Shown here: piece by piece, positions 47,877 to 57,047 of the stretch
Numbering within the stretch: the stretch's first letter is position 1
Layout of the letters: each line of letters opens with the position of its first letter
NCBI GenBank assembly: GCA_018711275.1
Contig: DVIN01000003.1
Location: 1-64,000 of the forward strand
Length of the DNA stretch: 64,000 bases
Source of the DNA: Candidatus Pullilachnospira intestinigallinarum
GTDB lineage: Bacteria; Bacillota; Clostridia; Lachnospirales; Lachnospiraceae
Direction: 5' to 3'
Position numbers and translations under genes: made by a program
Notes under the pieces: model-generated
The model's input: the letters and a program-made list of their open reading frames with translations, nothing else
Database searches by the model: none
Told to the model about the DNA's origin: nothing

Positions 47877-49496
47877 TCAGGCAAAGATCTTCAACGGCCG
47901 CAGCACCTTCACCACATAGGAACCCATGGGGAACCGGCGCATCTGCTCTTCCGTGACGCCGGTGATCTTCACAAAAAGAATCAGATATACCGGCACTGCC
48001 AGCAAAATGGCCACGGCCAGGCAGACAATCCGCACCGGGAGCAGCAGATGCAGGCCGTAGTAGGCGATCCAGGCCACCACCCCCATACCGGCGGCAGCTC
48101 CCAGAGGCTTCAGATAATCATTCCGGAAGTCATTCTTGTGTCCCAGATACTTTCTCAGTGACATGGCATTCAGGAAACACATGCTGAGAGCAAAAACAAT
48201 GGTAGCCGCCAGCACGGAAAAAATGCCCGCCTGCGGAAACAGGAAGGTCACCACAGCCACCACAGCCAGATTCAGCACCAGGGAAATGGCCGCGTTGCGA
48301 AGCGGGATCTTCGGCTTTCCGATGGCCTGCAGCACACCATTGGTGATGGTGGACAGAGCAGAAAAAATCACGGACACGGATCCTGCCGCCAGCAGCTGTC
48401 CGGACAGTTCGCCGCTTTCCGGAAACAGGGTCTTCACAATAGGGAAGGCCAGTACCGACAGGCCCACCGCCGCCGGAATACACAGAAACATGGTCAGGCG
48501 GATTCCCTCATTGATTTTTCCGTTGGCCTTCTCAAAGGAGCCGGTGGCATACAGGGAGGAAATCTCCGGCATCATGGCCGAAGAAGTGGCACTGGAGAGA
48601 GCCAGCGGAATATTGATCAGGGAAATATAATAGTTGCTGTACTCCCCCCACTGTTCACTGATCAGCCTGGCGTCCATATTGGCGTGTCCCATGATATTGG
48701 AGAACAGAATACTGTCCAGGTAGCTGCTGGCATTGTACACAAACGTGTTGAAAATGATGGGCGTTACCATCAATATGATGATCTTGAAAACCTGCCCGTA
48801 GGACTCTTCCTGGGGATGCCGGTCTCTCGCCACCTGATGCCGGATGGTTTTCCGGTTCAGCAGGTAGACGAAAAGCATGAAAAGCAGTCCCACCGCCACG
48901 CCGGCCCCGGTTCCCAAGGTTCCTCCCGCCGCTCCCCAGATGGCCGTGGTTTCCTCATCGGTGGCAAAACTGGCAATCAGCAGCCAGGCGGCAGCCACAC
49001 TGACCACCGCGTTGGCGATCTGTTCCAGCACCTGGGAAACTGAAGTGGGGAGCATGGTGTCATGAGCCTGAAAATAGCCCCGCAGCACGCCCAGGATGGC
49101 GGAGAGGAAAATGGTGGGGGCCAGAATCCGAAGAGCCGGCAGAGCATTCGGCTGATTGGCCGGCAGCAGATATCTTCCGAAGAAGAAGGCCACCAGAGCC
49201 GCCAGACCGCCCACCACCGCGCCGTAAATCAACGCGCCGTAAAATACCTTCTGGGCATTCCGGTACTGCTTCAGGGCCAGCCGCTCCGAAATCACTTTGG
49301 ACACCGCCATGGGAATGCTGTAGGAAGAGATCAGCAGCAGAATCACATAGACGTTGTTGGCAAATCCATAATAGCCCATTCCCTCATTCCCCACGATGAC
49401 GCCCAGCGGACTTTTGTAGAGGAGTCCGATCACCCGGGAGATCAGGGTGGCGATCATGAGAAACGAGGCGTTTTTCACAAATGTATTTTTACTCAT
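47877..49496 (-). CDS. MATE/MVF-superfamily flippase (SpoVB/MurJ-like polysaccharide transporter)
   Basis: 539 aa polytopic; ATLISRVIGLLYKSPLGVIVGNEGMGYYGFANNVYVILLLISSYSIPMAVSKVISERLA. Confidence 0.88.
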   Translation of the reverse strand: MSKNTFVKNASFLMIATLISRVIGLLYKSPLGVIVGNEGMGYYGFANNVYVILLLISSYSIPMAVSKVISERLALKQYRNAQKVFYGALIYGAVVGGLAALVAFFFGRYLLPANQPNALPALRILAPTIFLSAILGVLRGYFQAHDTMLPTSVSQVLEQIANAVVSVAAAWLLIASFATDEETTAIWGAAGGTLGTGAGVAVGLLFMLFVYLLNRKTIRHQVARDRHPQEESYGQVFKIIILMVTPIIFNTFVYNASSYLDSILFSNIMGHANMDARLISEQWGEYSNYYISLINIPLALSSATSSAMMPEISSLYATGSFEKANGKINEGIRLTMFLCIPAAVGLSVLAFPIVKTLFPESGELSGQLLAAGSVSVIFSALSTITNGVLQAIGKPKIPLRNAAISLVLNLAVVAVVTFLFPQAGIFSVLAATIVFALSMCFLNAMSLRKYLGHKNDFRNDYLKPLGAAAGMGVVAWIAYYGLHLLLPVRIVCLAVAILLAVPVYLILFVKITGVTEEQMRRFPMGSYVVKVLRPLKIFA

Positions 49497-49520
49497 GGTT
49501 GTTCCGTTAAAATCCTTTCT

Positions 49521-50201
49521 TCATCGGTCCACATTCTCAATCTGCCAGTCGATGGGCGTCATTCCGTGGCTTTCCAGCCATTCATTGGTGCGGCTGAAAG
49601 GCCGGCTTCCGAAAAAGCCCCGGAAAGCCGACAGGGGACTGGGATGAGGCGACTCAATGATCAGATGCTTCTTCGGATCCAGCATGCTCTTTTTGGCCTG
49701 AGCCGGACGCCCCCAGAGGATAAAAACCATGGGCCGGTCCTGAGCCGCCAGCACCCGGATGGCCGCGTCGGTAAACTCTTCCCATCCGATCCCCCGGTGA
49801 GAGTTGGGCTGATGCGCCCGCACGGTCAGCACTGTGTTCAGCAGCAGAACCCCCTGACGGGCCCATTTTTCCAGATAGCCGTTGTTGGGAATATAACAGC
49901 CCAGATCGTTTTCCAGTTCCTGGTAGATATTCATCAGCGAGGGCGGAATCTCCACATCCGGCTTCACGGAAAAGCTGAGGCCGTGGGCCTGTCCATCCCC
50001 GTGGTAGGGATCTTGCCCCAGGATCACCACCTTCACCTGATCCAGCGGCGTGAAATGAAAGGCGTTGAAAATATCATCCCCGGCAGGGAAGATTTTATGT
50101 GTGGCATATTCCTGTCCCACCGTCTGAAACAGTTTCTTGTAATAGGGTTTGTGAAATTCCCCTTCCAGGGCTTTCGCCCACGCGCCTGTAATCGGAGGCA
50201 T
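49521..50201 (-). CDS. ung: Uracil-DNA glycosylase
   Basis: 227 aa; VVILGQDPYHGDGQAHGLSFSV, GVLLLNTVLTVRAHQPNSHRGIGWE, ESPHPSPLSAFRGFFGSRPFS. Confidence 0.96.
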   Translation of the reverse strand: MPPITGAWAKALEGEFHKPYYKKLFQTVGQEYATHKIFPAGDDIFNAFHFTPLDQVKVVILGQDPYHGDGQAHGLSFSVKPDVEIPPSLMNIYQELENDLGCYIPNNGYLEKWARQGVLLLNTVLTVRAHQPNSHRGIGWEEFTDAAIRVLAAQDRPMVFILWGRPAQAKKSMLDPKKHLIIESPHPSPLSAFRGFFGSRPFSRTNEWLESHGMTPIDWQIENVDR

Positions 50202-50206
50202 CCCGG

Positions 50207-50983
50207 TCACGCTCCCTTCCCGGGCAGCCGGACAGGGATCCCCCTGGCTGCCAGATATTCCTTTACTTCCCGGATCTCCAGTTCTTTATAGTGGAACAGG
50301 GAAGCCGCCAGCGCCGCATCCGCGCCGCCCTCCGTCAGCGCATCGGCAAAATGGGAAAGGGTTCCCGCCCCGCCGGAGGCAATTACCGGGATGGACACCG
50401 CATCCGCAACCGCCCTGGTCAGCGGGATATCATAACCGGCTTTGGTGCCGTCGCAGTCCATACTGGTCAGCAGGATCTCTCCCGCTCCCAGCGCCTCTGC
50501 CTGGCGGGCCCACGCCACCGCGTCGATCCCCATGTCCACCCGGCCTCCGTTCTTATAAATGTTCCAGCCGGAACCGTCAGGACGCCGCTTGGCGTCGATG
50601 GCCACCACCACGCACTGGCTGCCAAACTTGTCCGCCGCCTCCCGGATCAGCTGAGGACGCATGATGGCAGAGGAATTGATGGAAATCTTGTCGGCGCCTT
50701 CCCGAAGCAGCACCTTGAAATCCTCCACGGTACGGATCCCCCCGCCCACCGTAAAAGGAATAAACACATTGGCCGCCACAGCCCGCACCATGTCCACCAC
50801 CGTATTCCGGTTATCGGAGGAGGCGGTGATATCCAGAAATACCACCTCATCCGCCCCGGCCCGGTCGTAGGCGCGCGCGATCTCCACCGGATCCCCGGCA
50901 TCTTTTAAATTTACAAAATTGACTCCTTTGACCACCCGGCCGTTGTTCACGTCCAGGCAGGGAATGATTCGTTTCGTCAGCAT
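50207..50983 (-). CDS. hisF: Imidazole glycerol phosphate synthase subunit HisF
   Basis: 259 aa; [47 protein letters not shown]. Confidence 0.96.
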   Translation of the reverse strand: MLTKRIIPCLDVNNGRVVKGVNFVNLKDAGDPVEIARAYDRAGADEVVFLDITASSDNRNTVVDMVRAVAANVFIPFTVGGGIRTVEDFKVLLREGADKISINSSAIMRPQLIREAADKFGSQCVVVAIDAKRRPDGSGWNIYKNGGRVDMGIDAVAWARQAEALGAGEILLTSMDCDGTKAGYDIPLTRAVADAVSIPVIASGGAGTLSHFADALTEGGADAALAASLFHYKELEIREVKEYLAARGIPVRLPGKGA

Positions 50984-50984
50984 A

Positions 50985-51608
50985 TTACCGGCCTCCTTCG
51001 GCACAGATGGCCGCAAAATTTTTCAGAATCTGCAGTCCCACATTCGAACTTTTCTCCGGATGGAACTGGCAGGCAAAGACATTTCCCTTCTCCACCGACG
51101 CGTGAATCTCGGTTCCGTACCGGGTTGCCGCCGTGACGATGGAGGGATCCTCCGCCTTCAGGTAATAGGAATGGACAAAATACACATAGGAGTGTTCCTC
51201 CACTCCCGCAAACAGTCTGCCCGGATGGGGAAAGGTGATGTCGTTCCAGCCCATGTGAGGAATCTTCCGTCCTTCCCCTGCCGGAATCCGGAGGATCTTT
51301 CCGGGAAGCAGGCCAAGCCCCTTCACCCCGGGGCTCTCCTCGCTGCTCTCAAAAAGCAGCTGCAGGCCCAGACAGATACCAAGAAACGGCGTTCCCTGAC
51401 CGGTCACCCGGCGGATCACCTCCACCAGTCCGAACCGGTGCAGATTCTCCATGGCGTCCCCGAAGCTTCCCACCCCCGGCAGGATCACGCCGTCCGCTCC
51501 GCAGATCTCATCGGGATCGCGGGTCACCACCGTCTCCTGTCCCAGAAGCTGCAGTGCTTTTTCCACACTTTTCATATTTCCTGCGTCGTAATCAATCAGT
51601 GCTATCAT
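50985..51608 (-). CDS. hisH: Imidazole glycerol phosphate synthase subunit HisH
   Basis: 208 aa; [50 protein letters not shown]. Confidence 0.95.
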   Translation of the reverse strand: MIALIDYDAGNMKSVEKALQLLGQETVVTRDPDEICGADGVILPGVGSFGDAMENLHRFGLVEVIRRVTGQGTPFLGICLGLQLLFESSEESPGVKGLGLLPGKILRIPAGEGRKIPHMGWNDITFPHPGRLFAGVEEHSYVYFVHSYYLKAEDPSIVTAATRYGTEIHASVEKGNVFACQFHPEKSSNVGLQILKNFAAICAEGGR

Positions 51609-51672
51609 TGGATACTCCTCGCGTTTAAGCAAAAGTCGTCAAAAAATTTCATTCATTAGTTTACCACAATTT

Positions 51673-52449
51673 TCATCCCAGCGCCACATCTAATATCATC
51701 ATCAAAAGGAATCCCAGGCAGAAGCCGCAGGTTCCCCCGTGCCGCCTTTTATTCCGCATGGCCGCAGGAATCAGTTCTTCCAGCACCACACAGAACATTG
51801 CGCCGGCGGAAAAGGCCAGCAGATATGGCAGAAGCGGCGTAAGCCGGGCAGCCAGAAGAAGCATCAGCGAACCTGCCGCCGGCTCCGGAATTCCGGAAAG
51901 CACACCTTTTAAAAAGGCTGTTATTCTTTTCTCTCCTCCCGATCTGGCAGGCAGCGCCACAATAAATCCCTCCGGCAGATTCTGTACGGCCACCCCTGCC
52001 GATAAGGCAAGAGCGGAGGCTGCCGCCGCCTGATGGGGACTGGCCATCACCGCGGCTAAAGCCGCGCCCACGGATAGCCCCTCGGGAATATTGTGGATGA
52101 CCACGGCCAACGTCATCAGGCTTCTCTGGCCCCGCCGGACGCCGGGACAGGGTTTCCCCTTTTCCTCCAGATACCGTACCAGGGCGTCAGTGGCCGCAAG
52201 GAACGCCACGCCCCCAAGGAATCCCACCGCCGCCGGAACAAAAGCGAACATTTCCATCCAGGAGGCCTGCTCCATGGCGGGAATCAGCAGGGACCAGATG
52301 GAGGCCGCCGTCATTACGCCGGCCGCAAACCCCAGCATCACCTGTTCTGCCAGCGGGCGGAGGCTGCTTTTCATGAAAAAGATAAAGGCTGCTCCCAGAG
52401 AGGTGCCGAAAAAGGGAAGGAGCAGTCCGAAGGTCAGAAGAAGATTCAT
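51673..52449 (-). CDS. ZIP family metal transporter
   Basis: 259 aa; LAVVIHNIPEGLSVGAALA, ALSAGVAVQNLPEGFIVALPA. Confidence 0.92.
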   Translation of the reverse strand: MNLLLTFGLLLPFFGTSLGAAFIFFMKSSLRPLAEQVMLGFAAGVMTAASIWSLLIPAMEQASWMEMFAFVPAAVGFLGGVAFLAATDALVRYLEEKGKPCPGVRRGQRSLMTLAVVIHNIPEGLSVGAALAAVMASPHQAAAASALALSAGVAVQNLPEGFIVALPARSGGEKRITAFLKGVLSGIPEPAAGSLMLLLAARLTPLLPYLLAFSAGAMFCVVLEELIPAAMRNKRRHGGTCGFCLGFLLMMILDVALG

Positions 52450-52624
52450 GGAATCATCCTGGAAAATGTTGTCACTTTCAGTATATGCCGTTCGCATTTC
52501 TTTCGTTAAAAAGAACTGTGATTCTGACGCGTTTCACACCGTGCCTTATTTCCTTTCTGTCGGCATGGACACCGCCATTTTTTTCTGCTATAATGATTCC
52601 GATTTATGAAGGAGAATTTTATTT

Positions 52625-53842
52625 ATGAATATTCAGACGATAAATTTTCTGCATATTCTGCAGAGTATCCTGCACGGCGGCGAGCCGTCCCTTTCCTCCC
52701 CGGACTGGGAACGTCTGCTTGAAATGGCCAATCTCCACAACCTGCTTCCCGCAGTCTATGAGACGGTCAGTCCTCTCTCCTCCTTTGCGGAGGCTCCTGA
52801 CCCGGTGAAAAAAGCCTTCCTGGAAGGCGCTGTGGGACAGTCCGGCGGACAGTTCCTCCGAACGGAAGAATTTCTCAATCTCTATGACACGCTCCGCGCG
52901 GAGGGTCTTACTCCGCTGGTTTTAAAAGGTCTGATCTGTCGTTCTCTGTACCGTGAACCCGATCTTCGCCCCTCCGGGGACGAAGATCTTCTGATCCGAA
53001 AAGAAGAGATGCCCTGTTACGACACTGTCCTTCGCCGGGAGGGCTACCGGCCGGATCTGGAAGGAGAGGCCGGTCACCTGGAGGAGATCCAGGAGATCAC
53101 CTATGAAAGTCCTACGCTGACCCTGGAGATGCATGTGAACCCCTTTGGTCTGGATACCAAAGCCCGCCGCCGAATGAATGAACTGTTTCAGGAACCTTTT
53201 TCACGGGCCGTGACCCTGCAAATCCAGGGTCACGCCATCCGGACTCTCTGCCCCACCGATCACTACCTGTTTCTGTTCTGCCACCTGTACAAACATTTTC
53301 TGGCAGGCGGCGTGGGAATCCGCCATCTGATGGATCTGCTGCTGTTCCGGCAGACTTACGAAGATAAAATTGATTTTCCCCAGGTGCTTCGGGGAATACG
53401 GACGGTTGGAGGCGAAGCCTTCTATCGTGCGGTTCTGGAAATCGGTCGCAGGCATCTGGGCTTTTCCTCCATTTCGGCCTCTCAGAAGGCCCCCGATGTG
53501 CAGCCTCTGCTGGAGGATATTCTGGAAAGCGGCTGTTTCGGTAATTCCACACGGGTTCAGCGGCTGAGCGCCGCCTATACCACCGCAGACATCCAGTCCG
53601 AAGAAAAGCACAGCTTCCGGCTTCTTCCTCTGCTGTTTCCTCCTGCCAGACAGCTGTACCACAGCTATCCGGTTCTTCTGAAGTATCCGGCGGTGCTGCC
53701 GGCCGTATGGTGCATCCGCATCGGACGTCTGCTGAAAGAAACAGTCCTGACGGATCACGGTCTCTTGCTAAGATCCCTCCGTCACGGTCAAAAACGCGCC
53801 CGTATTCTACGCAAGTATAAGATGACTCCTGAAGATAGATGA
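52625..53842 (+). CDS. Nucleotidyltransferase family protein (PF14907-like)
   Basis: 405 aa; LVLKGLICRSLYREPDLRPSGDEDLLIRKEEM; AAGGAG RBS. Confidence 0.82.
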   Translation: MNIQTINFLHILQSILHGGEPSLSSPDWERLLEMANLHNLLPAVYETVSPLSSFAEAPDPVKKAFLEGAVGQSGGQFLRTEEFLNLYDTLRAEGLTPLVLKGLICRSLYREPDLRPSGDEDLLIRKEEMPCYDTVLRREGYRPDLEGEAGHLEEIQEITYESPTLTLEMHVNPFGLDTKARRRMNELFQEPFSRAVTLQIQGHAIRTLCPTDHYLFLFCHLYKHFLAGGVGIRHLMDLLLFRQTYEDKIDFPQVLRGIRTVGGEAFYRAVLEIGRRHLGFSSISASQKAPDVQPLLEDILESGCFGNSTRVQRLSAAYTTADIQSEEKHSFRLLPLLFPPARQLYHSYPVLLKYPAVLPAVWCIRIGRLLKETVLTDHGLLLRSLRHGQKRARILRKYKMTPEDR

Positions 53843-53890
53843 TCGTAACGGTGGAACCCACGGCTGCTGCAGATCATTAGAAAGCGAAAT

Positions 53891-54466
53891 TCAAAAGCAG
53901 GTTTTTTCTTCTTTTTTCCGTTTTTTCCTTTTCCTGTGAACGCCGCGCCAGATCAGCCATCCGATTCCTGCCCCCAGCGTATTGGTGGCAATGTCGTCCA
54001 GCTGACAAAACCCTCTCTGAGTCACCAGCTGAGCCAGTTCAAGAAAACAGCTCAGCAGAAATCCCATATCCACACAGTACAACGGATTTCTCATCCGGGG
54101 AAATCTGGCGGGCGCCAGAATCCCGAAAGGCAGAAACATCAGGATATTTTCAATAAAGTACGCATGGGCCTGCGGGCCTCCCGCCCAGGTGGAAAAGGGG
54201 ATCAGATCAATCCCCGTCCTGGATCCGGGCTCCCGGGAAAAGAAAGCCAGCTTCAGCAGCACTGTAATATAGACAATCCCTATCACCAGCAGCCACTGCT
54301 TTCTGTCCGGCCGGCGAACCTTCTCTTCTCCACATAATATCCGCCTCCACAGATACCATCCCAGAAGGAACAGGCCGCCGGCCGCCGCCCCATAGGGCAG
54401 ATAAGCCGCCGGTTCCAGCAGATCCTTCAGAATATACCGGATCACCTGAACCGTTGTTTCCATCAT
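53891..54466 (-). CDS. VanZ family protein
   Basis: 192 aa; LIPFSTW, IENILMFLPFGIL, LLSCFLELAQLVTQRGFCQLDDIATNTLGAGIGWLIW. Confidence 0.88.
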   Translation of the reverse strand: MMETTVQVIRYILKDLLEPAAYLPYGAAAGGLFLLGWYLWRRILCGEEKVRRPDRKQWLLVIGIVYITVLLKLAFFSREPGSRTGIDLIPFSTWAGGPQAHAYFIENILMFLPFGILAPARFPRMRNPLYCVDMGFLLSCFLELAQLVTQRGFCQLDDIATNTLGAGIGWLIWRGVHRKRKKRKKEEKTCF

Positions 54467-54576
54467 AAATCCTTCAAAATCCTTTCTGACCATCACCAGA
54501 AGATAACGACAACGGTCTTTTGCTTTCCCATTATAGACAGAACCGGGAAAATTCGCAAGAGGCAACCGCTGAAGTT

Positions 54577-55707
54577 CTATTCCGCGGCCGAAAGTACCTG
54601 ATTCAGATAATTCCGCTTCTGGGACTGATTGCTGTGTACATAGATATCCAGTGTGGTTTTTGTGGAAGCGTGCCCCAGAATCTCTGAGAGGGCTTTTACA
54701 TCGAAACCATGTTCCATCCACCGGCTGGACAGCTGGTGGCGCATGGCATGAATATTTATCGGCGCGATTCCACAGCGACGCAGAAGCCGTTCGTATCGCC
54801 GCTGTACGGTGCGGGGCTCCATGCATTTTTCCGTCCCCGTCAGCAGATAGATCCCGTCCTCCCGGCGGCTGGCGCGGGCCTTTTTGATGATCCGGTCCGG
54901 CAGCGGGATCTGCCGGATGGAAGAAATGGATTTGGGGGTGCCGATAAAAAGCAGAGTTCTCTGCTGCGTGCTGCCCGGAAAAAATTCCGGATTTTCGATC
55001 CGGGTAACCGTCCGGCTGATGGTCATGCTTCCCCCTGCAAGGTCAAAATCCTCCCAGCGCAGCCCGCAAAGTTCGCCGATACGGATTCCGGTACACATGC
55101 AGACCAGCAGTCCGAATTCAAAGGGCTGTTCGCTGGCTTCCAGGTAGTTCCCCAGCTTCCGGTAATCCTCTGCCGACATGATCCTGGGTCTGGAGGGCAG
55201 CGCGGTAATCTTTGGGAAGCGGATGTTCTCCTCCGGACAGCAGTGAAGCTCCTCCGCAAACCGGAGCACACTCTTAAGCACCCCCAGTATGATCCGGATC
55301 GTACCTGTCTTTTTTCCCTCCCGCTGCAGGACGCGGACATAATCCGCGATCTGCCTGCCGGACAGCCTGCGGACGGGAATGTCCCCAAAAGCAGGCAGAA
55401 TATGATTTTTCAACAGAAGATGATAATTGCAGTATGTAGTATATTTCACCCGGTTCCTTGCCGCCTCCATCCAGAGGCCGGCCACCGTCCGGATTCTGTC
55501 ATCCTGGCACAAAGGCATCACGATACGGCTTTTCCGCTCTTCCTCCAGTTTCATCACCGTCTGCAGCTTTTTTTTCCTGACCTCCCGGTAAGTGGATGCG
55601 TACAGATATCCGTACCGGATCTTTCCGTCCGGTGTTCTTCCTTTCATATAGCGGGCTTCCCACCTTCCGTCCTGTCTTTTTCTGATGTTTTCCCCTTTTC
55701 TAGCCAT
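54577..55707 (-). CDS. Tyrosine recombinase/integrase (phage/ICE type with N-terminal arm-binding domain)
   Basis: 377 aa; CTGIRIGELCGLRWED, INIHAMRHQLSSRWMEHGFDVKALSEILGHASTKTTLDIYVH (R..HxxR..H..Y). Confidence 0.92.
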   Translation of the reverse strand: MARKGENIRKRQDGRWEARYMKGRTPDGKIRYGYLYASTYREVRKKKLQTVMKLEEERKSRIVMPLCQDDRIRTVAGLWMEAARNRVKYTTYCNYHLLLKNHILPAFGDIPVRRLSGRQIADYVRVLQREGKKTGTIRIILGVLKSVLRFAEELHCCPEENIRFPKITALPSRPRIMSAEDYRKLGNYLEASEQPFEFGLLVCMCTGIRIGELCGLRWEDFDLAGGSMTISRTVTRIENPEFFPGSTQQRTLLFIGTPKSISSIRQIPLPDRIIKKARASRREDGIYLLTGTEKCMEPRTVQRRYERLLRRCGIAPINIHAMRHQLSSRWMEHGFDVKALSEILGHASTKTTLDIYVHSNQSQKRNYLNQVLSAAE

Positions 55708-55837
55708 TGTAATCCTCCTTTTCTTGACCATATTCATGACCAATATTTTACAGGATTCCAACAGCTGCCCCCGACTGTTTCCACGCAATTTTGGGATAAA
55801 CGGTAAAGTTTCGGAAGAATCATAAGCCTCCGTACAA

Positions 55838-55886
55838 ACAAAATTCCCCCGGGAAGGCTGTCCGAATCACAGCCCTCCGGGGGAAT
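55838..55886 (-). terminator. Hairpin terminator downstream of the 4Fe-4S reductase gene
   Basis: ATTCCCCCGGAGGGCTGT / ACAGCCTTCCCGGGGGAAT then TTTTG on the minus strand. Confidence 0.8.
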
Positions 55887-55970
55887 ACATCTTCTGATAC
55901 ATCTTCTTCTACCGTGCCTGTACCATTCTTCGCAGACAGCCGATGATCAGGCGGCCCGCCAACCGTACCG

Positions 55971-56924
55971 TCAGCAGGTGGCTCCTCCCGTCACATGGAG
56001 AGTGGCGTCCAGAATCTCCTGTTTTCTTTCCAGCAGATCGTTAGCCAGCAGCTGTTTCTCCACATTTTCAAAGCCCAGACGGTCAATGGTCTGGGAGAAA
56101 CGCTCCCCGGTCTTTCCCTGCTCCCGGAACAGCAGAATCGCTTTTTCCACCACATCCATCACTTCCTCTTCCGTCCGGAAGATCCGGGACAGCGCCCGAC
56201 CCTGGGCTACTTTCTTGCCCCAGCGACCGCCGATATATACTTTATAGCCTCTGGTTCCGTCCTCGATGGCGTCAAAACGGCATTTGCCCACGCAGCGGCC
56301 GCAGTGGTTGCATACATCGGTGTCGATCTCCATCAGGCCATCCTTCAGAGATGCCGCGCCGATGGGACATGCGCTTACGACAGAACATTTTTTACAGCCA
56401 TTACACTCGTCCTCGTCATAGTTCGGGATCAGCTGGCCGATGATTCCCAGATCGTTCAGATCCGGCTTCACACAGTTGTTGGGGCATCCGCCTACGGCGA
56501 TTTTAAACTTATGAGGAAGCTTCACGGTATGATAACCCAGATAAAACCGCTCATGAATCTTCTGGGAGAGATCAAAGGTATCAATCAGTCCGTACTGGCA
56601 GGTGGTTCCCTTGCAGGATACCACCGGACGTACCACGGAGCCGGTTCCGCCGGTGATCAGACCAGCCTTGCTGATAAACTCCTGAAATTCTTCGATTTTG
56701 TCGAAGGGCACTCCCGGAATCTCCACCGTCAGACGGGTGGTATAGGTGATGGTTCCGTTGCCGAATTTTTCGGCGGCCTCGGCGATCACCTTCTGCTGAG
56801 CGGCGGTAACTTTTCCATTTACCGTGATAATTCTCGCAGAGAAATTGTCGGTTCCCTTATTGTTCAGAAATCCCAGCGCCTTTACTCTCTTCTCTTCCTC
56901 AGGGCTGATGGTTAATGCTGCCAT
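55971..56924 (-). CDS. Siroheme/4Fe-4S nitrite/sulfite reductase-like protein with 2x4Fe-4S ferredoxin domain
   Basis: 318 aa; CKGTTCQYG ... GGCPNNC ligands plus CNGCKKCSVVSACP and CNHCGRCVGKCRF. Confidence 0.87.
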   Translation of the reverse strand: MAALTISPEEEKRVKALGFLNNKGTDNFSARIITVNGKVTAAQQKVIAEAAEKFGNGTITYTTRLTVEIPGVPFDKIEEFQEFISKAGLITGGTGSVVRPVVSCKGTTCQYGLIDTFDLSQKIHERFYLGYHTVKLPHKFKIAVGGCPNNCVKPDLNDLGIIGQLIPNYDEDECNGCKKCSVVSACPIGAASLKDGLMEIDTDVCNHCGRCVGKCRFDAIEDGTRGYKVYIGGRWGKKVAQGRALSRIFRTEEEVMDVVEKAILLFREQGKTGERFSQTIDRLGFENVEKQLLANDLLERKQEILDATLHVTGGATC

Positions 56925-57047
56925 ATGTAATCCTCCTGTTTTTTCCGGCCGCCTCTTTGGCGGCCTTTTCTGATTATCTTCTTTCTTTCCGTCGCCTGGT
57001 TTCATCTGCAGTTCGTACCAGTTTTGCCTTTCGGCCCCACGGTACGG

